Shown here: in pieces, positions 53,330-64,000 of the stretch
Numbering within the stretch: the stretch's first letter is position 1
Layout: every line of letters starts with the position of its first letter
Assembly (NCBI RefSeq): GCF_004521985.1
Contig: NZ_SBHZ01000009.1
Coordinates: 1-64,000, forward strand
Reading direction: 5' to 3'
DNA: 64,000 nt
From: Ectopseudomonas khazarica
GTDB taxonomy: Bacteria > Pseudomonadota > Gammaproteobacteria > Pseudomonadales > Pseudomonadaceae
Position numbers and translations under genes: made by a program
Notes under the pieces: model-generated
Told to the model about the DNA's origin: nothing
Database searches by the model: none
The model's input: the letters and a program-made list of their open reading frames with translations, nothing else

Positions 53330-54126
53330 CAGAAATCTCCAAACATCAAAGCGGTCAGAATGAAATCCAGCCCCAGCACGGCCAGCGAGGCATAGACAAC
53401 GGTACGGGTAGTGGCGCGACTGATCCCCTCGGACGTGGGCTCGCAGTCATATCCCTGGAACACGGCGATCCAGGTCACCACGAAGGCGAAGACGATGCTC
53501 TTGATAACGCCGTTGAGCACATCGTCATAGAAGGAAACGCTGTTCTGCATGTTGGACCAGAACGAGCCCTCGTAGACTCCCAGCCAGTCGACGGCGACCA
53601 TGGCCCCGCCCCAGATGCCGACGACACTGAAGATCATCGCCAGCAGCGGCATGGAGATGAAACCAGCCCAGAGGCGCGGGGCGACGATGTACTTGAGCGG
53701 ATCGACACCGATCATTTCCAGGCTGGACAGCTGCTCGGTGGATTTCATGTTGCCGATCTCGGCGGTCAGCGCCGAACCGGCACGTCCGGCGAACAGCAGC
53801 GCAGTCACCACCGGGCCAAGCTCACGCAACAGGGTCAGGGCGACCATCTGCCCCACGGCCTGCTCGGAGCCATAGCTGACCAGGATGTTGTAGCCCTGCA
53901 GAGCCAGCACCATGCCGATGAAGACGCCGGAGACGACGATGATCGCCAGCGACATCACGCCGACGGCGAACAGTTGCTTGATCAGCAGTTGCATCGGCTT
54001 GCCGGCGCGGTTGCGGCCGAACAGCGCGCCCACCAGGAACAGCATCGAGCGCCCCAGCGTCGCCACCACATCGATACCAGCACGACCGAACAGACTCAGC
54101 CGTTCGAGCGGTGAAATTCTGCGCAT
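53329..54126 (-). CDS. mlaE: ABC permease MlaE
   Basis: 265 residues. MlaE family permease with about five membrane helices; [27 protein letters not shown] with the downstream [20 protein letters not shown] is the signature. The ATG at 54126 overlaps the mlaF stop (TGATG); the TTG at 54129 is an alternative. Confidence 0.96.
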   Translation of the reverse strand: MRRISPLERLSLFGRAGIDVVATLGRSMLFLVGALFGRNRAGKPMQLLIKQLFAVGVMSLAIIVVSGVFIGMVLALQGYNILVSYGSEQAVGQMVALTLLRELGPVVTALLFAGRAGSALTAEIGNMKSTEQLSSLEMIGVDPLKYIVAPRLWAGFISMPLLAMIFSVVGIWGGAMVAVDWLGVYEGSFWSNMQNSVSFYDDVLNGVIKSIVFAFVVTWIAVFQGYDCEPTSEGISRATTRTVVYASLAVLGLDFILTALMFGDF

Positions 54127-54935
54127 CAACCTCTCCCCAACAGATCTTCGCGGTAATCCGGCGCCGGATAATGAAAGGGCACCGGACCATCCGGCGTGCC
54201 TTTCATGAACTGCCGGATACGCGGGTTATCCGACTCCATCAGCTCGGCCGGAGTGCCGTGCCCCAGCACCTGCGCATCACCGACGACATAGAGGTAGTCG
54301 GCAATGCTGGCGGTTTCCGCAAGGTCGTGAGAGACCACCACGCTGGTGATTCCCAGCGCGTCATTGAGCAGGCGGATCAGGCGCACCAGCACGCCCATGG
54401 CGATGGGGTCCTGGCCGACGAAGGGCTCGTCGTACAGCAGTATCTGCGGGTCCAGCGCAATGGCACGCGCCAGGGCCACACGACGCTTCATGCCGCCGGA
54501 CAGCTCGTCCGGCATCAGCTCCAGTGCGCCACGCAGACCGACGGCCTGCAGCTTCATCAGCACGATGTCGCGGATCATCTCTTCGGGCAGCTTGGTGTGC
54601 ACGCGCAACGGAAAGGCGACGTTCTCGAAGACATCGAGGTCGGTGAACAGCGCGCCACTCTGGAACAGCACGCCCATCTGCTTGCGCATGTCGAACAACT
54701 CATCGCGCGACAGCTTCGGCAGACTGACGCCCGCGACGCGGACATCACCGGCGGACGGACGCAACTCGGCGGCGATCAGCCGCAGCAGCGTGGTCTTGCC
54801 GCAACCGGACGGCCCCATGATGCCGGTGACCTTGCCGCGCGGTATGCGGATATCGACCGCATCGAAGATCGACCGCGCGCCACGTTTGAAGCTGACGCCC
54901 TGCAGCTCAATCGCATACTCGTGCTCGGCGCTCAT
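54126..54935 (-). CDS. mlaF: ABC ATPase MlaF
   Basis: 269 residues. Walker [13 protein letters not shown], signature [15 protein letters not shown], Walker [14 protein letters not shown], and a C-terminal extension ([22 protein letters not shown]) like the MlaF tail that clasps the neighbouring subunit. The ATG at 54935 has AAGGAG upstream. Powers inner-membrane phospholipid trafficking. First gene of mlaFEDCB. Confidence 0.97.
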   Translation of the reverse strand: MSAEHEYAIELQGVSFKRGARSIFDAVDIRIPRGKVTGIMGPSGCGKTTLLRLIAAELRPSAGDVRVAGVSLPKLSRDELFDMRKQMGVLFQSGALFTDLDVFENVAFPLRVHTKLPEEMIRDIVLMKLQAVGLRGALELMPDELSGGMKRRVALARAIALDPQILLYDEPFVGQDPIAMGVLVRLIRLLNDALGITSVVVSHDLAETASIADYLYVVGDAQVLGHGTPAELMESDNPRIRQFMKGTPDGPVPFHYPAPDYREDLLGRG

Positions 54936-55022
54936 CTGAACTCCTTGAAAAACTGGCCTTCCTGGCAGACGCCATCTCTCACCCGATGGGACACACCTGC
55001 AAGATGGCCGAAATGGCCGCGG

Positions 55023-55052
55023 ACTATAGCATTTGCTGGAGTTGCCGCCCAA
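55023..55052 (-). promoter_or_regulatory. Sigma-70 promoter of mlaFEDCB
   Basis: Minus strand: -35 TTGGGC (55052-55047), 18-bp spacer, -10 TATAGT (55028-55023), about 90 bp before mlaF and divergent from the kdsD promoter. Confidence 0.55.
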
Positions 55053-55137
55053 TAGCGGCGCGCGCCAGCGTTCAGACTTGCGACAGCTTCGATACTAAGC
55101 ACACTCAGCAAAGGTGAGCGCTGCAAGCTTTTCCGTT

Positions 55138-55143
55138 TATAAT
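55138..55143 (+). promoter_or_regulatory. -10 hexamer for kdsD-kdsC-lptCAB
   Basis: Perfect TATAAT 32 bp upstream of the kdsD ATG; the -35 position is poor (TGAGCG). Probably drives the LPS transport operon. Confidence 0.42.
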
Positions 55144-55175
55144 CCCCGTCTTTTTCGCCCGAAGCTTCGTTCAGC

Positions 55176-56150
55176 ATGAACCAGACCCGCGACCTGATTG
55201 ACTCCGCGCAGCGCACCATTCGCCTCGAGATCGAAGCAGTACAGGAACTTTTGCCTCGTATCGACGCAGATTTCGTCAAGGCCTGCGAGCTGATCCTGGA
55301 CTGCAAGGGCCGCGTGGTCGTGGTCGGCATGGGCAAGTCCGGGCACATCGGTAACAAGATCGCCGCTACCCTGGCCAGCACCGGCACCACCGCGTTCTTC
55401 GTCCATCCGGCCGAAGCCAGCCACGGCGACATGGGCATGATCACCCGCGACGACATCGTCCTGGCCCTGTCCAACTCCGGTTCCACGGCGGAGATCGTCA
55501 CGCTGCTGCCGCTGATCAAGCGTCTCGGCATCCGCCTGATCAGCATGACCGGCAACCCGAACTCGCCGCTGGCCCAGGCCGCCGAGGTCAATCTCGATGC
55601 CAGCGTCTCGCAGGAAGCCTGCCCGCTGAACCTGGCACCGACCTCCTCGACCACCGCCAGCCTGGTACTGGGCGACGCACTGGCCATCGCCCTGCTGGAA
55701 GCTCGCGGCTTCACCGCCGAAGACTTCGCCTTCTCCCACCCGGGCGGCGCGCTTGGCCGCCGCCTGCTGCTGAAAGTGGAGAACGTCATGCACAAGGGCG
55801 ACGCACTGCCCTGCGTGCAACGCGGCACCAGCCTGCGTGACGCACTGCTGGAAATGACCCAGAAAGGCCTGGGCATGACCGTGGTACTGGAGAACGACGG
55901 CCGCCTGGCTGGCATCTTCACCGATGGCGACCTGCGTCGCACGCTGGACAAGGGCATCGACGTGCGCCAGGCGCTGATCGATGAGGTGATGACCCCGCAT
56001 GGAAAGACCGCCCGCGCAGAGATGCTCGCGGCAGAGGCCCTGAAGATCATGGAAGACCACAAGATCAATGCTCTGGTCGTCGTCGACGACCAGGACAACC
56101 CGGTCGGCGCATTGAACATGCACGACCTGCTGCGCGCGGGGGTGATGTGA
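55176..56150 (+). CDS. kdsD: D-arabinose 5-phosphate isomerase KdsD
   Basis: 324 residues. Ribulose-5-P to arabinose-5-P, first step of Kdo synthesis. N-terminal SIS domain (GMGKSGHIGNKIAATLAST, LSNSGSTAEIV) and two C-terminal CBS motifs (VMHKGDALPCVQRGTSLRDA; TDGDLRRTLDKG to VVVDDQDNPVGALNMHDLLRAG). Overlaps kdsC by one base. Confidence 0.97.
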   Translation: MNQTRDLIDSAQRTIRLEIEAVQELLPRIDADFVKACELILDCKGRVVVVGMGKSGHIGNKIAATLASTGTTAFFVHPAEASHGDMGMITRDDIVLALSNSGSTAEIVTLLPLIKRLGIRLISMTGNPNSPLAQAAEVNLDASVSQEACPLNLAPTSSTTASLVLGDALAIALLEARGFTAEDFAFSHPGGALGRRLLLKVENVMHKGDALPCVQRGTSLRDALLEMTQKGLGMTVVLENDGRLAGIFTDGDLRRTLDKGIDVRQALIDEVMTPHGKTARAEMLAAEALKIMEDHKINALVVVDDQDNPVGALNMHDLLRAGVM

Positions 56151-56671
56151 TGAACGACCTGCTGCAGCGAGCACGCGCCGTCAAGCTGGCGATCTTCGAC
56201 GTCGATGGCGTACTCACCGACGGCCGCCTGTACTTCCTCGAAGACGGCAGCGAGTTCAAGACCTTCAACACCCTCGACGGCCACGGCATCAAGATGCTCA
56301 TCGGCTCGGGCGTGCGCACCGCCATCATCAGCGGGCGCAAGACCCCGGTGGTCGAGCGCCGCGCCAACAACCTCGGCATCCAGCACCTGTTCCAGGGCCG
56401 TGAAGACAAGCTCGTCGTTCTCGACGGCCTGCTCGCCGAACTCGGCCTAGACTACGAGCAGGTCGCCTACCTGGGCGATGACCTGCCGGACCTGCCGGTC
56501 ATCCGTCGCGTCGGTCTGGGCATGGCCGTGGCCAGCGCGGACAGCTTCGTGCGCCAGCACGCCCATGGCGTGACCCAGGCGCGCGGCGGGGAAGGCGCCG
56601 CCCGGGAATTCTGCGAACTGATCATGCGTGCCCAGGGCACGCTGGATGCGGCTCAAGCCGCCTACCTGTGA
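56150..56671 (+). CDS. kdsC: Kdo 8-phosphate phosphatase KdsC
   Basis: 173 residues. HAD-family C0 phosphatase: FDVDGVLTDGRLYFLEDG (nucleophile Asp), ISGRKTPVVERRA, YLGDDLPDLPV. Releases Kdo from Kdo-8-P. The ATG at 56150 overlaps the kdsD stop; the GTG one codon earlier is the alternative. Confidence 0.97.
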   Translation: MNDLLQRARAVKLAIFDVDGVLTDGRLYFLEDGSEFKTFNTLDGHGIKMLIGSGVRTAIISGRKTPVVERRANNLGIQHLFQGREDKLVVLDGLLAELGLDYEQVAYLGDDLPDLPVIRRVGLGMAVASADSFVRQHAHGVTQARGGEGAAREFCELIMRAQGTLDAAQAAYL

Positions 56672-56678
56672 GCCAAGC

Positions 56679-57245
56679 ATGCTGCGCAAAGCCATCAACA
56701 CCCTGATTTTCGCCCTGATCGCAGCCGTCGTGGCCGCCCTCGGGTACTGGAACATCGCCCCGGAAAACGCCCACAAGCCGCAACAGGCCAGCAACGACGA
56801 CGCCATCGACTTCTACGTCCTGGGTGCGCGCACCGTGCAGTACCAGGATGACGGCAAGCTGCACTACCGCATGACCGCGGAGAAGCTCGAGCACGTCAAG
56901 AGCACTGACATCACCCTGGTCGACACCCCCAAGCTGGACCTCTACCGCGGCAGCGAACTGCCCTGGAAAGTCACCAGCCAGCGCGCCGAGGTCTCCCCCG
57001 GCGGCACCGAGGTGGAGCTGATCGACGATGTGCGCATCGCGCGCACCGATGCCAAGAACCGCCCGACCATCATCACCAGCAGCCGCATGACCGTAATTCC
57101 CGACAAGGAATATGCGCAGACCAAGCAAGCCGTTAGAATCGTCGCGGCCAATGGGGTGACCACGGCACAAGGAATGAAAGCGTACTTGAATGACGGCAGG
57201 ATGATCCTGCAGTCCAACGTAAGAGGCCAGCATGAGGTTCGTTAA
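56679..57245 (+). CDS. lptC: LPS export protein LptC
   Basis: 188 residues. Bitopic: a single N-terminal helix (AINTLIFALIAAVVAALGYW) and a periplasmic beta-jellyroll (AIDFYVLGARTVQYQDDG onward). Hands LPS from LptBFG to LptA. Overlaps lptA by 14 bp. Confidence 0.95.
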   Translation: MLRKAINTLIFALIAAVVAALGYWNIAPENAHKPQQASNDDAIDFYVLGARTVQYQDDGKLHYRMTAEKLEHVKSTDITLVDTPKLDLYRGSELPWKVTSQRAEVSPGGTEVELIDDVRIARTDAKNRPTIITSSRMTVIPDKEYAQTKQAVRIVAANGVTTAQGMKAYLNDGRMILQSNVRGQHEVR

Positions 57246-57774
57246 CACCCTCCCCCTGATTCTCAGCCTCGGCGCCGCATTGGGAAGCGCGGCCGCCTGG
57301 GCACTGCCATCGGATCGCGACCAGCCGATCCGCATCCAGGCCGACACGGCCGAGCTGGATGACAAGCAGGGCGTCGCAGTCTATCGCGGCGATGTGATCA
57401 TCACTCAGGGCACCCTGAAGATCACCGGCGACACCGTCACCATCACCCAGACCGCCAGCGGTGACATCGACGTGTTCACCTCGGTGGGCAACCTCGCCTA
57501 CTACGAGCAGAAGCCGGACGTGGACAAGGACATCGTCAAGGCCTACGGCAAGACGATCCAGTACTTCGCCAGCAACGAACGCATCGTGCTGATCGATCAG
57601 GCCAAGGTGATTCAGGAAGGCAATACCTTCGAAGGCGAGAAGATCGTCTACGACACCCGCCGCCAGATCGTCAACGCAGGCCGCGCCACTGGCAGCAATG
57701 TCAGCACGCCGCGCCCGCGCATCGACATGGTCATCCAACCGAAGAACAAACCCGCGGATCAGGCACAGCAGTAA
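57232..57774 (+). CDS. lptA: LPS periplasmic bridge protein LptA
   Basis: 180 residues. Signal peptide ([18 protein letters not shown]), then the OstA/LptA repeat domain beginning [30 protein letters not shown]. Builds the periplasmic filament that carries LPS to LptDE. Overlaps lptB by one base. Confidence 0.97.
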   Translation: MRFVNTLPLILSLGAALGSAAAWALPSDRDQPIRIQADTAELDDKQGVAVYRGDVIITQGTLKITGDTVTITQTASGDIDVFTSVGNLAYYEQKPDVDKDIVKAYGKTIQYFASNERIVLIDQAKVIQEGNTFEGEKIVYDTRRQIVNAGRATGSNVSTPRPRIDMVIQPKNKPADQAQQ

Positions 57775-58499
57775 TGGCCATTCTCAAAGCCCAACATCTG
57801 GCGAAAAGCTACAAGAGCCGCCAGGTCGTGCGCGACGTCAGCGTGAGCATCGAAAGCGGGCAGATCGTCGGCCTGCTGGGCCCCAACGGCGCCGGCAAGA
57901 CCACCTGCTTCTACATGATCGTCGGCCTGGTACGCGCCGATCAGGGCCGCGTGCTGATCGACGACATCGACGTCAGCCATCAGCCCATGCATGGCCGCGC
58001 TCGCGCTGGCATCGGCTACCTGCCGCAGGAAGCCTCGATCTTCCGCAAGCTGTCGGTAGCCGACAACATCATGGCCATCCTCGAGACCCGCAAGGATCTC
58101 GACCGCGCCGGACGTCAGGCCGAACTGGAAAGCCTGCTGCAGGAATTCCATATCCACCACATCGCCGACAGCCTGGGCATGAGCCTGTCCGGTGGTGAAC
58201 GACGTCGCGTGGAGATCGCTCGCGCCCTGGCCACCAACCCGAAGTTCATCCTCCTCGACGAACCCTTCGCCGGCGTCGACCCGATCTCGGTGGGTGACAT
58301 CAAGCAGATCATCCATCACCTCAAAGCCAAGGGCATCGGCATCCTGATCACCGATCACAACGTGCGCGAGACCCTGGACATCTGCGAGACCGCCTACATC
58401 GTCAACGACGGCCAGCTGATCGCCGAAGGCAACGCCGAGACCATCCTCGCCAACCAGACGGTGAAAGAGGTGTATCTGGGCCACGAGTTCCGCCTGTAG
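57774..58499 (+). CDS. lptB: LPS export ABC ATPase LptB
   Basis: 241 residues. Walker [17 protein letters not shown], signature [15 protein letters not shown], Walker [14 protein letters not shown], and switch His in LITDHNVRE. Last gene of the kdsD-lptB run, 136 bp before rpoN. Confidence 0.98.
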   Translation: MAILKAQHLAKSYKSRQVVRDVSVSIESGQIVGLLGPNGAGKTTCFYMIVGLVRADQGRVLIDDIDVSHQPMHGRARAGIGYLPQEASIFRKLSVADNIMAILETRKDLDRAGRQAELESLLQEFHIHHIADSLGMSLSGGERRRVEIARALATNPKFILLDEPFAGVDPISVGDIKQIIHHLKAKGIGILITDHNVRETLDICETAYIVNDGQLIAEGNAETILANQTVKEVYLGHEFRL

Positions 58500-58561
58500 G
58501 GCGCAGGCTATTTCGCTACAGAAATATTGCACCCCCTAGGCAAGAACGAGAAATTCAGGCA

Positions 58562-58593
58562 TATAATTTGCTTCCTGGCGGCGCTTCGGCGCC
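58562..58593 (+). promoter_or_regulatory. -10 element of rpoN and a leader stem-loop
   Basis: Perfect TATAAT at 58562-58567, 69 bp before the rpoN ATG; the -35 is weak. Just past the expected transcription start a GGCGC-TTCG-GCGCC stem with a UUCG tetraloop (58580-58593) would cap the 5' end of the mRNA. Confidence 0.5.
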
Positions 58594-58635
58594 CTGATGT
58601 GGAAGGCGTAACTCGCCAGTAAATTAAGGTCTGCA

Positions 58636-60129
<1,494 letters not shown>

Positions 60130-60139
60130 GCCAGATCGA

Positions 60140-60195
60140 TTGGAGGCCTGGGCCTCCAAGCCAACGTGTTCCGGTGGCGGGTCGCACGAGACCCG
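60140..60195 (+). other. Two hairpins in the rpoN-hpf gap
   Basis: First, TTGGAGGCC-TG-GGCCTCCAA (60140-60159), a near-continuous palindrome. Second, CGGGTC-n6-GACCCG (60178-60195). Neither has a T run. In the rpoN transcript they could act as a processing or 3'-stability element separating rpoN from hpf. Confidence 0.55.
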
Positions 60196-60227
60196 TCTCT
60201 TACACAAGGCAACAAGGAGAAAGCGGT

Positions 60228-60536
60228 ATGCAAGTCAACATCAGTGGACATCAGCTGGATGTGACCGACGCCCTGCGTGACTATATCGGCGAGAAACTGG
60301 GCCGACTGGAACGCCACTTCGACAAGATCACCAACGTTCAGGTGACCATGGAGGTCGAGAAACTCAAGCAGAAGATCGAGGCGACTCTGCACGTTGCAGG
60401 CGGCGAAGTGGTCGCCAACGCCGAACATCAGGACATGTACGCAGCCATCGACCTGTTGGCCGACAAACTTGACCGTCAACTTATCAAGCACAAGGAAAAG
60501 CAGCTCGACCGCCTGCAAGGCGCCACGGCCCGCTGA
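60228..60536 (+). CDS. hpf: Ribosome hibernation-promoting factor, short form
   Basis: 102 residues. Short HPF/YfiA-type fold: VNISGHQLDVTDALRDYIGEKLGRLERHF and DMYAAIDLLADKLDRQLIKHKEK. Binds the 30S mRNA/tRNA channel in resting cells. The ATG at 60228 follows AAGGAG; the open frame back to 60174 is not used. Confidence 0.97.
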   Translation: MQVNISGHQLDVTDALRDYIGEKLGRLERHFDKITNVQVTMEVEKLKQKIEATLHVAGGEVVANAEHQDMYAAIDLLADKLDRQLIKHKEKQLDRLQGATAR

Positions 60537-60548
60537 CATTCCCCATCC

Positions 60549-61013
60549 ATGATCCGACTTGAAAACATCCTGACCCCCGGCCGTTCCCTGGTGAACGTGC
60601 CGGGCGGCAGCAAGAAACGCGTGCTCGAACAGATCGCCAACCTGGTCGCCCGCGATCTTCCCGACCTGGATGCCCAGGACATTTTCGAAAGCCTGATTGC
60701 CCGCGAGAAACTCGGCTCGACCGGTTTCGGCAACGGCATCGCCATTCCTCACTGCCGCCTGGCTGGCTGCAGTGATCCGATCAGCGCCGTGCTGCATCTG
60801 GACACCGCCGTGGACTTCGACGCCATCGACGGCGCCCCGGTCGACCTGCTGTTCGTACTGCTGGTGCCGGAAGCCGCAACCGACGCTCACCTCGAGCTGC
60901 TACGCCAGATCGCCAGCATGCTCGACCGCGGCGACGTACGTGAACGTCTGCGCCATGCCTCAAGCGGCGAAGACCTTTACCAAGTGGTCGTGGACACTCA
61001 GAACGGTCAATAA
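60549..61013 (+). CDS. ptsN: Nitrogen PTS EIIA component PtsN
   Basis: 154 residues. Phosphorylated His68 in [10 protein letters not shown]. Regulatory phosphoacceptor of the PtsP-PtsO-PtsN chain that links nitrogen status to potassium, polyhydroxyalkanoate and stress regulation. 12 bp after hpf and 2 bp before rapZ. Confidence 0.97.
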   Translation: MIRLENILTPGRSLVNVPGGSKKRVLEQIANLVARDLPDLDAQDIFESLIAREKLGSTGFGNGIAIPHCRLAGCSDPISAVLHLDTAVDFDAIDGAPVDLLFVLLVPEAATDAHLELLRQIASMLDRGDVRERLRHASSGEDLYQVVVDTQNGQ

Positions 61014-61015
61014 GC

Positions 61016-61873
61016 ATGCGCCTGATCATCGTCAGCGGTCGCTCGGGCTCGGGCAAGAGCACCGCCCTCGATGTCCTTGAGGACAACGGCTTCTATTGCA
61101 TCGACAACCTGCCAGCCGGCCTCCTGCCTGATCTCGCCGAACGATTTCTGCCGCACAGCGACATGCTCCTGCCACAGGTCGCGGTATCCATCGATGCACG
61201 GAACCTGCTGAGCCAGCTCAAGCGTTTTCCCGAACTGCTCGACGAAGTGCGCCAGCGCAACATTCGCTGCGACGTGCTCTATCTCGATGCCGAAGACGAC
61301 ACCCTGCTCAAGCGCTTCTCGGAAACCCGCCGGCGCCACCCGCTGACCAATGACAACCGCTCGCTGGCCGAGGCGATCGCCTACGAAAGCCAGTTGCTGG
61401 CACCGATCACCGATCGCGCCGACCTGAGGATCGACACCACACGCCTGAATCTGTACCAGTTGCGCGACGCCCTCAAGCTCCGCCTGCTGGGCCAGGAGCA
61501 GACTGGCACGGCATTTCTGGTCGAGTCCTTCGGCTTCAAGCGCGGCATGCCGGTGGACGCCGACCTGGTGTTCGATGCCCGCTGCCTGCCCAATCCCTAC
61601 TGGAAACCCGAATTACGCGACTACTCCGGCCTCGACCAGCCCGTGATCGACTACCTGGCGGCGCAACCGGAAGTGGAAGAAATGTATCAGGACATTCTCG
61701 TCTATCTGGACAAGTGGCTGCCCCGCTTCGCCGCCAGCAACCGGGCCTACGTGACTGTCGCCATCGGCTGCACCGGCGGTCACCACCGTTCGGTCTACCT
61801 GGCCAGCCGCCTGAGCCAGGCACTGAAAGAGAAACTGAAGAACGTCCAGGTGCGTCACCGCGACCTCAGCTAA
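61016..61873 (+). CDS. rapZ: RNase adaptor/nucleotide-binding protein RapZ
   Basis: 285 residues. Walker [23 protein letters not shown] motif, and the C-terminal domain with [14 protein letters not shown]. In enterics RapZ guides RNase E to the sRNA GlmZ; Pseudomonas lacks that sRNA as far as I know, so its partner here is unclear. Confidence 0.97.
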   Translation: MRLIIVSGRSGSGKSTALDVLEDNGFYCIDNLPAGLLPDLAERFLPHSDMLLPQVAVSIDARNLLSQLKRFPELLDEVRQRNIRCDVLYLDAEDDTLLKRFSETRRRHPLTNDNRSLAEAIAYESQLLAPITDRADLRIDTTRLNLYQLRDALKLRLLGQEQTGTAFLVESFGFKRGMPVDADLVFDARCLPNPYWKPELRDYSGLDQPVIDYLAAQPEVEEMYQDILVYLDKWLPRFAASNRAYVTVAIGCTGGHHRSVYLASRLSQALKEKLKNVQVRHRDLS

Positions 61874-61887
61874 GGAGCCCCGCCGCG

Positions 61888-62160
61888 ATGCCAGCACGCG
61901 ATATCACCATCATCAACAAGCTCGGCCTGCACGCACGTGCTGCGGCCAAGTTCGTTGGCGTGGCCACGACCTACCCCTGCCAGGTGCGCATTGGCAGAAG
62001 CCCGGAGAGCCTGGTCGATGGCAAGAGCATCATGGCTGTGATGATGCTCGCGGCCGGCAAGGGCACCGATGTGCACCTGTCGACCGAAGGCGAACAGGAG
62101 CTGCAAGCGATGGAAGCCCTGGTCGGCCTGATCGAGAACTACTTCGAGGAAGGCGAGTAA
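61888..62160 (+). CDS. ptsO: Nitrogen PTS phosphocarrier NPr
   Basis: 90 residues, HPr fold. Phospho-His15 in NKLGLHARAAAKFV and the serine-site segment DGKSIMAVMMLAAGKGT. Receives phosphate from PtsP and passes it to PtsN. The ATG at 61888 follows AAGGAG; upstream frame is a rapZ shadow. End of the rpoN cluster. Confidence 0.96.
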   Translation: MPARDITIINKLGLHARAAAKFVGVATTYPCQVRIGRSPESLVDGKSIMAVMMLAAGKGTDVHLSTEGEQELQAMEALVGLIENYFEEGE

Positions 62161-62192
62161 GGCCGCGACCAGTTGCACCTGGCTCTTCAGCT

Positions 62193-63104
62193 CTAGGCCA
62201 GGGCCGTATCCAGCACCATCATCAGGCAGAAGCCCATCGCCAGTGCCAGACTGGCATCGCCGCGATAACCGTTGCCGTGCGACTCGGGAATGACTTCGTG
62301 AGTCACGGCAACCAGCATGGCCCCCGCAGCCAGCGCCAACCCCCAAGGCAACAGTAACTGCGACAGGCTCACCACCCAGGCGCAGAGCACCGCGAACAGC
62401 GGCTCGACCAGCCCGGACGCCGCGCCGATCAGCACCGCCCTACCCCGCCCCATACCGGCACTGGCCAGCACCAGGGCGACGATCAGTCCCTCCGGCACGT
62501 CCTGCAGGGCGATACCGATCACCAGGCCCTCGGCGCCGCTCAGTCCGGCCCCGACAGCCACACCGACAGCCATGCCTTCCGGCACGTTGTGCAGCATGAT
62601 GGCGATGACGAACAGCAGCACGCCCGGCGTCAGACCGGCCTGCGTATCGGGCAGGCACTGTCGCGTGTCCAGCAAACGCGCCAAACCGAGCAACCCAGCC
62701 GCGCCCAGCAACAGGCCAGCACTGCCCAGCGCGCCAGCCGACCAGGGGCCGAACCCTTGCGTGCGCGCCACGTCCAGCGCCGGTATCAACAGAGAGAACA
62801 CTGCCGCCGCAAGCATGACACCGGCACCGAAGCCGAGCAGACGGTCACGCCAGCGCTGGGACAACTCGCGCATGAACAATACCGGCAGCGCGCCTGACGC
62901 CGTGCCGAGAGCGCACAACAGCCCGCCCTGCAAGGCATCCATCAAGCGCGGCTGCGCGTGCGGATCGAGCAGTGCGGTCGACTGGATGAACAGCAGCAAC
63001 GCACCGCTGAACAGGATGGCCCCACCCAGCAGATAACGCAGTACTCGTCCGTTGGCGGCTGCCGAGGGGCTCAGCAAGGTTCGCCGCAGCATCACCAGGC
63101 GCAT
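62193..63104 (-). CDS. ZIP-family divalent metal transporter
   Basis: 303 residues, about eight membrane helices. Metal-site helices contain the ZIP motifs IMLHNVPEGMAVG and IALQDVPEGLIVA. The loop between TM segments 3 and 4 lacks a long His run. It lies 2 bp after sodA, so it may bring in manganese (or zinc/iron) for the Mn-superoxide dismutase under iron starvation; substrate not shown by sequence. Confidence 0.92.
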   Translation of the reverse strand: MRLVMLRRTLLSPSAAANGRVLRYLLGGAILFSGALLLFIQSTALLDPHAQPRLMDALQGGLLCALGTASGALPVLFMRELSQRWRDRLLGFGAGVMLAAAVFSLLIPALDVARTQGFGPWSAGALGSAGLLLGAAGLLGLARLLDTRQCLPDTQAGLTPGVLLFVIAIMLHNVPEGMAVGVAVGAGLSGAEGLVIGIALQDVPEGLIVALVLASAGMGRGRAVLIGAASGLVEPLFAVLCAWVVSLSQLLLPWGLALAAGAMLVAVTHEVIPESHGNGYRGDASLALAMGFCLMMVLDTALA

Positions 63105-63106
63105 CC

Positions 63107-63718
63107 TCAGCTCGACGCCCGTCGGAATCGACTCGCCACTTCCGCCCAGTCGATGACGTTGTAGAAGGCACCAATGTATTCCGGCCGGCGGTTCTGGTAA
63201 CGCAGGTAGTAGGCATGCTCCCAGACGTCCAGCCCGAGAATTGGCGTGTTGCCGTGCATCAGCGGACTGTCCTGATTGGCGCTGCTCTCGACCAGCAACC
63301 TGCGCTGCGGCGTCACGCTGAGCCAGGCCCAGCCACTGCCGAAACGACTCAGCGCCGCCTGCGTGAAGGCCTCCTTGAATGCCGCGAAACCACCCAGTTC
63401 GGTATCGATCGCCAACGCCAGTTCCCCCTCGGGCACGCCGCCTCCGCTGGGTGACATCACCTGCCAGAACAGGCTGTGATTGGCGTGGCCACCCCCCTGG
63501 TTGATCACCGCGCCCTGCAGGCTCTGCGGCAGCTCGCTGACCTGACGCAGCAAGTGCTCGACGTCCTGCTCGGCGTACGCCGTACCTTGCAGCGCCGCGT
63601 TGAGGTTGTTGATATAGGTCTGATGATGCTTGGTGTGGTGAATCTCCATGGTCTGCGCATCGATATGCGGTTCTAGGGCATCGTAGGCGTAGGCGAGCGG
63701 CGGAAGCTGATAAGGCAT
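63107..63718 (-). CDS. sodA: Manganese superoxide dismutase
   Basis: 203 residues. Metal ligands in [24 protein letters not shown] and [17 protein letters not shown] carries the Gln typical of Mn rather than Fe enzymes. The ATG at 63718 follows AAGGA by eight bases; the in-frame ATG at 63727 overlaps that site and is unlikely. In P. aeruginosa sodA sits in the Fur-regulated fagA-fumC-orfX-sodA operon. Confidence 0.97.
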   Translation of the reverse strand: MPYQLPPLAYAYDALEPHIDAQTMEIHHTKHHQTYINNLNAALQGTAYAEQDVEHLLRQVSELPQSLQGAVINQGGGHANHSLFWQVMSPSGGGVPEGELALAIDTELGGFAAFKEAFTQAALSRFGSGWAWLSVTPQRRLLVESSANQDSPLMHGNTPILGLDVWEHAYYLRYQNRRPEYIGAFYNVIDWAEVASRFRRASS

Positions 63719-63730
63719 TGACGTCATCCT

Positions 63731-64000
63731 TCAGTGACAGTGACGGCCATTGCAGGCCAGGTGCTGCTGGCGCCTGCTCGGCGCCCCCAGCAGGCGGTCG
63801 GTACGCGGGAATGCGCCGTGCTCGGCGATGAACCGCAGCAGTTCGATGTAGGTACGCCGGCTGTGATGCATGGCGATATCCCGCAGTGCCTGGGGCTGCT
63901 GCGCGTCGCCCAGGGTCTGCAACAGGCGCTCATGGCTGGCGCAGAGGTTCTCCGCCGCCTCCTCCGGCTGGCCCAACGTCAGATGCAGATCGGCCAGGTT
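63731..64000 (-). CDS. 3' part of 'orfX' upstream of sodA (5' end off the window)
   Basis: The last 89 codons are visible; the frame is open to the window edge, beginning NLADLHLTLGQPEEAAENL. Helical, with two His-rich spots (IAMHHSRRTYIELLRFI) and a striking Cys/His C-terminus HLACNGRHCH that could hold a metal. Position fits the orfX gene between fumC and sodA in P. aeruginosa (PA4469). Its stop is 12 bp before the sodA start. Function unknown. Confidence 0.85.
   Translation of the reverse strand, partial: NLADLHLTLGQPEEAAENLCASHERLLQTLGDAQQPQALRDIAMHHSRRTYIELLRFIAEHGAFPRTDRLLGAPSRRQQHLACNGRHCH

Overview
The window is a G+C-rich gammaproteobacterial chromosome segment that reads as Pseudomonas, most like the P. 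mendocina/P. pseudoalcaligenes side of the genus. Protein sequences, overlaps and gene order follow, as I remember it, the P. aeruginosa PAO1 stretch from lpxC (PA4406) to PA4469. Names come from visible motifs and that remembered order; no database search was run.

Region 1 (1-4400) is accessory. It holds the first bases of a leftward gene, an AraC-type regulator, and a tight leftward operon of a c5-like lipoprotein cytochrome, a Tat-exported ALO-type flavoenzyme and a Tat-exported fold-III PLP enzyme. The trio looks like a periplasmic oxidation module and sits where P. aeruginosa has PA4405/secA, so the conserved order breaks just past the lpxC terminator.

Region 2 (4545-22374) is the complete division and cell wall (dcw) cluster on the minus strand, mraZ-rsmH-ftsL-ftsI-murE-murF-mraY-murD-ftsW-murG-murC-ddlB-ftsQ-ftsA-ftsZ, then lpxC with its own promoter. 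Upstream of mraZ are a clear sigma-70 promoter and 10-bp-spaced MraZ boxes. RNase P RNA lies next to it.

Region 3 (22984-37110) carries rsmI, divergent lpoA-yraN-gmhA-dolP (envelope), sspAB, the cytochrome bc1 operon petABC, rplM-rpsI, an aldo/keto reductase, an acyl-CoA dehydrogenase with a divergent GlxA-type regulator, and an exported protein of unknown function.

Region 4 (37191-51786) carries zapE, trpS with a C-terminal extension, an alpha/beta hydrolase, zapG, the sulfate-activation genes cysD and cysNC, a Nif3-like gene, algW (envelope stress protease), hisC/hisD/hisG, murA and ibaG. A low-G+C gene for a four-helix-bundle (S23/IVP-like) protein, bounded by inverted 4 x 7-bp repeats, separates cysD from cysNC.

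Region 5 (51910-64000) carries the Mla phospholipid-transport operon mlaFEDCB, divergent kdsD-kdsC-lptC-lptA-lptB (LPS), rpoN-hpf-ptsN-rapZ-ptsO (sigma-54 and nitrogen PTS), and a leftward orfX-sodA-ZIP operon linked to iron/manganese supply that runs off the window end.

Most of the window is core envelope and growth machinery. The unusual signals are the heptamer-bounded four-helix-bundle gene with its empty-looking relatives, the exported PLP/FAD/cytochrome trio, and a pair of about 110-140 bp dispersed repeats.
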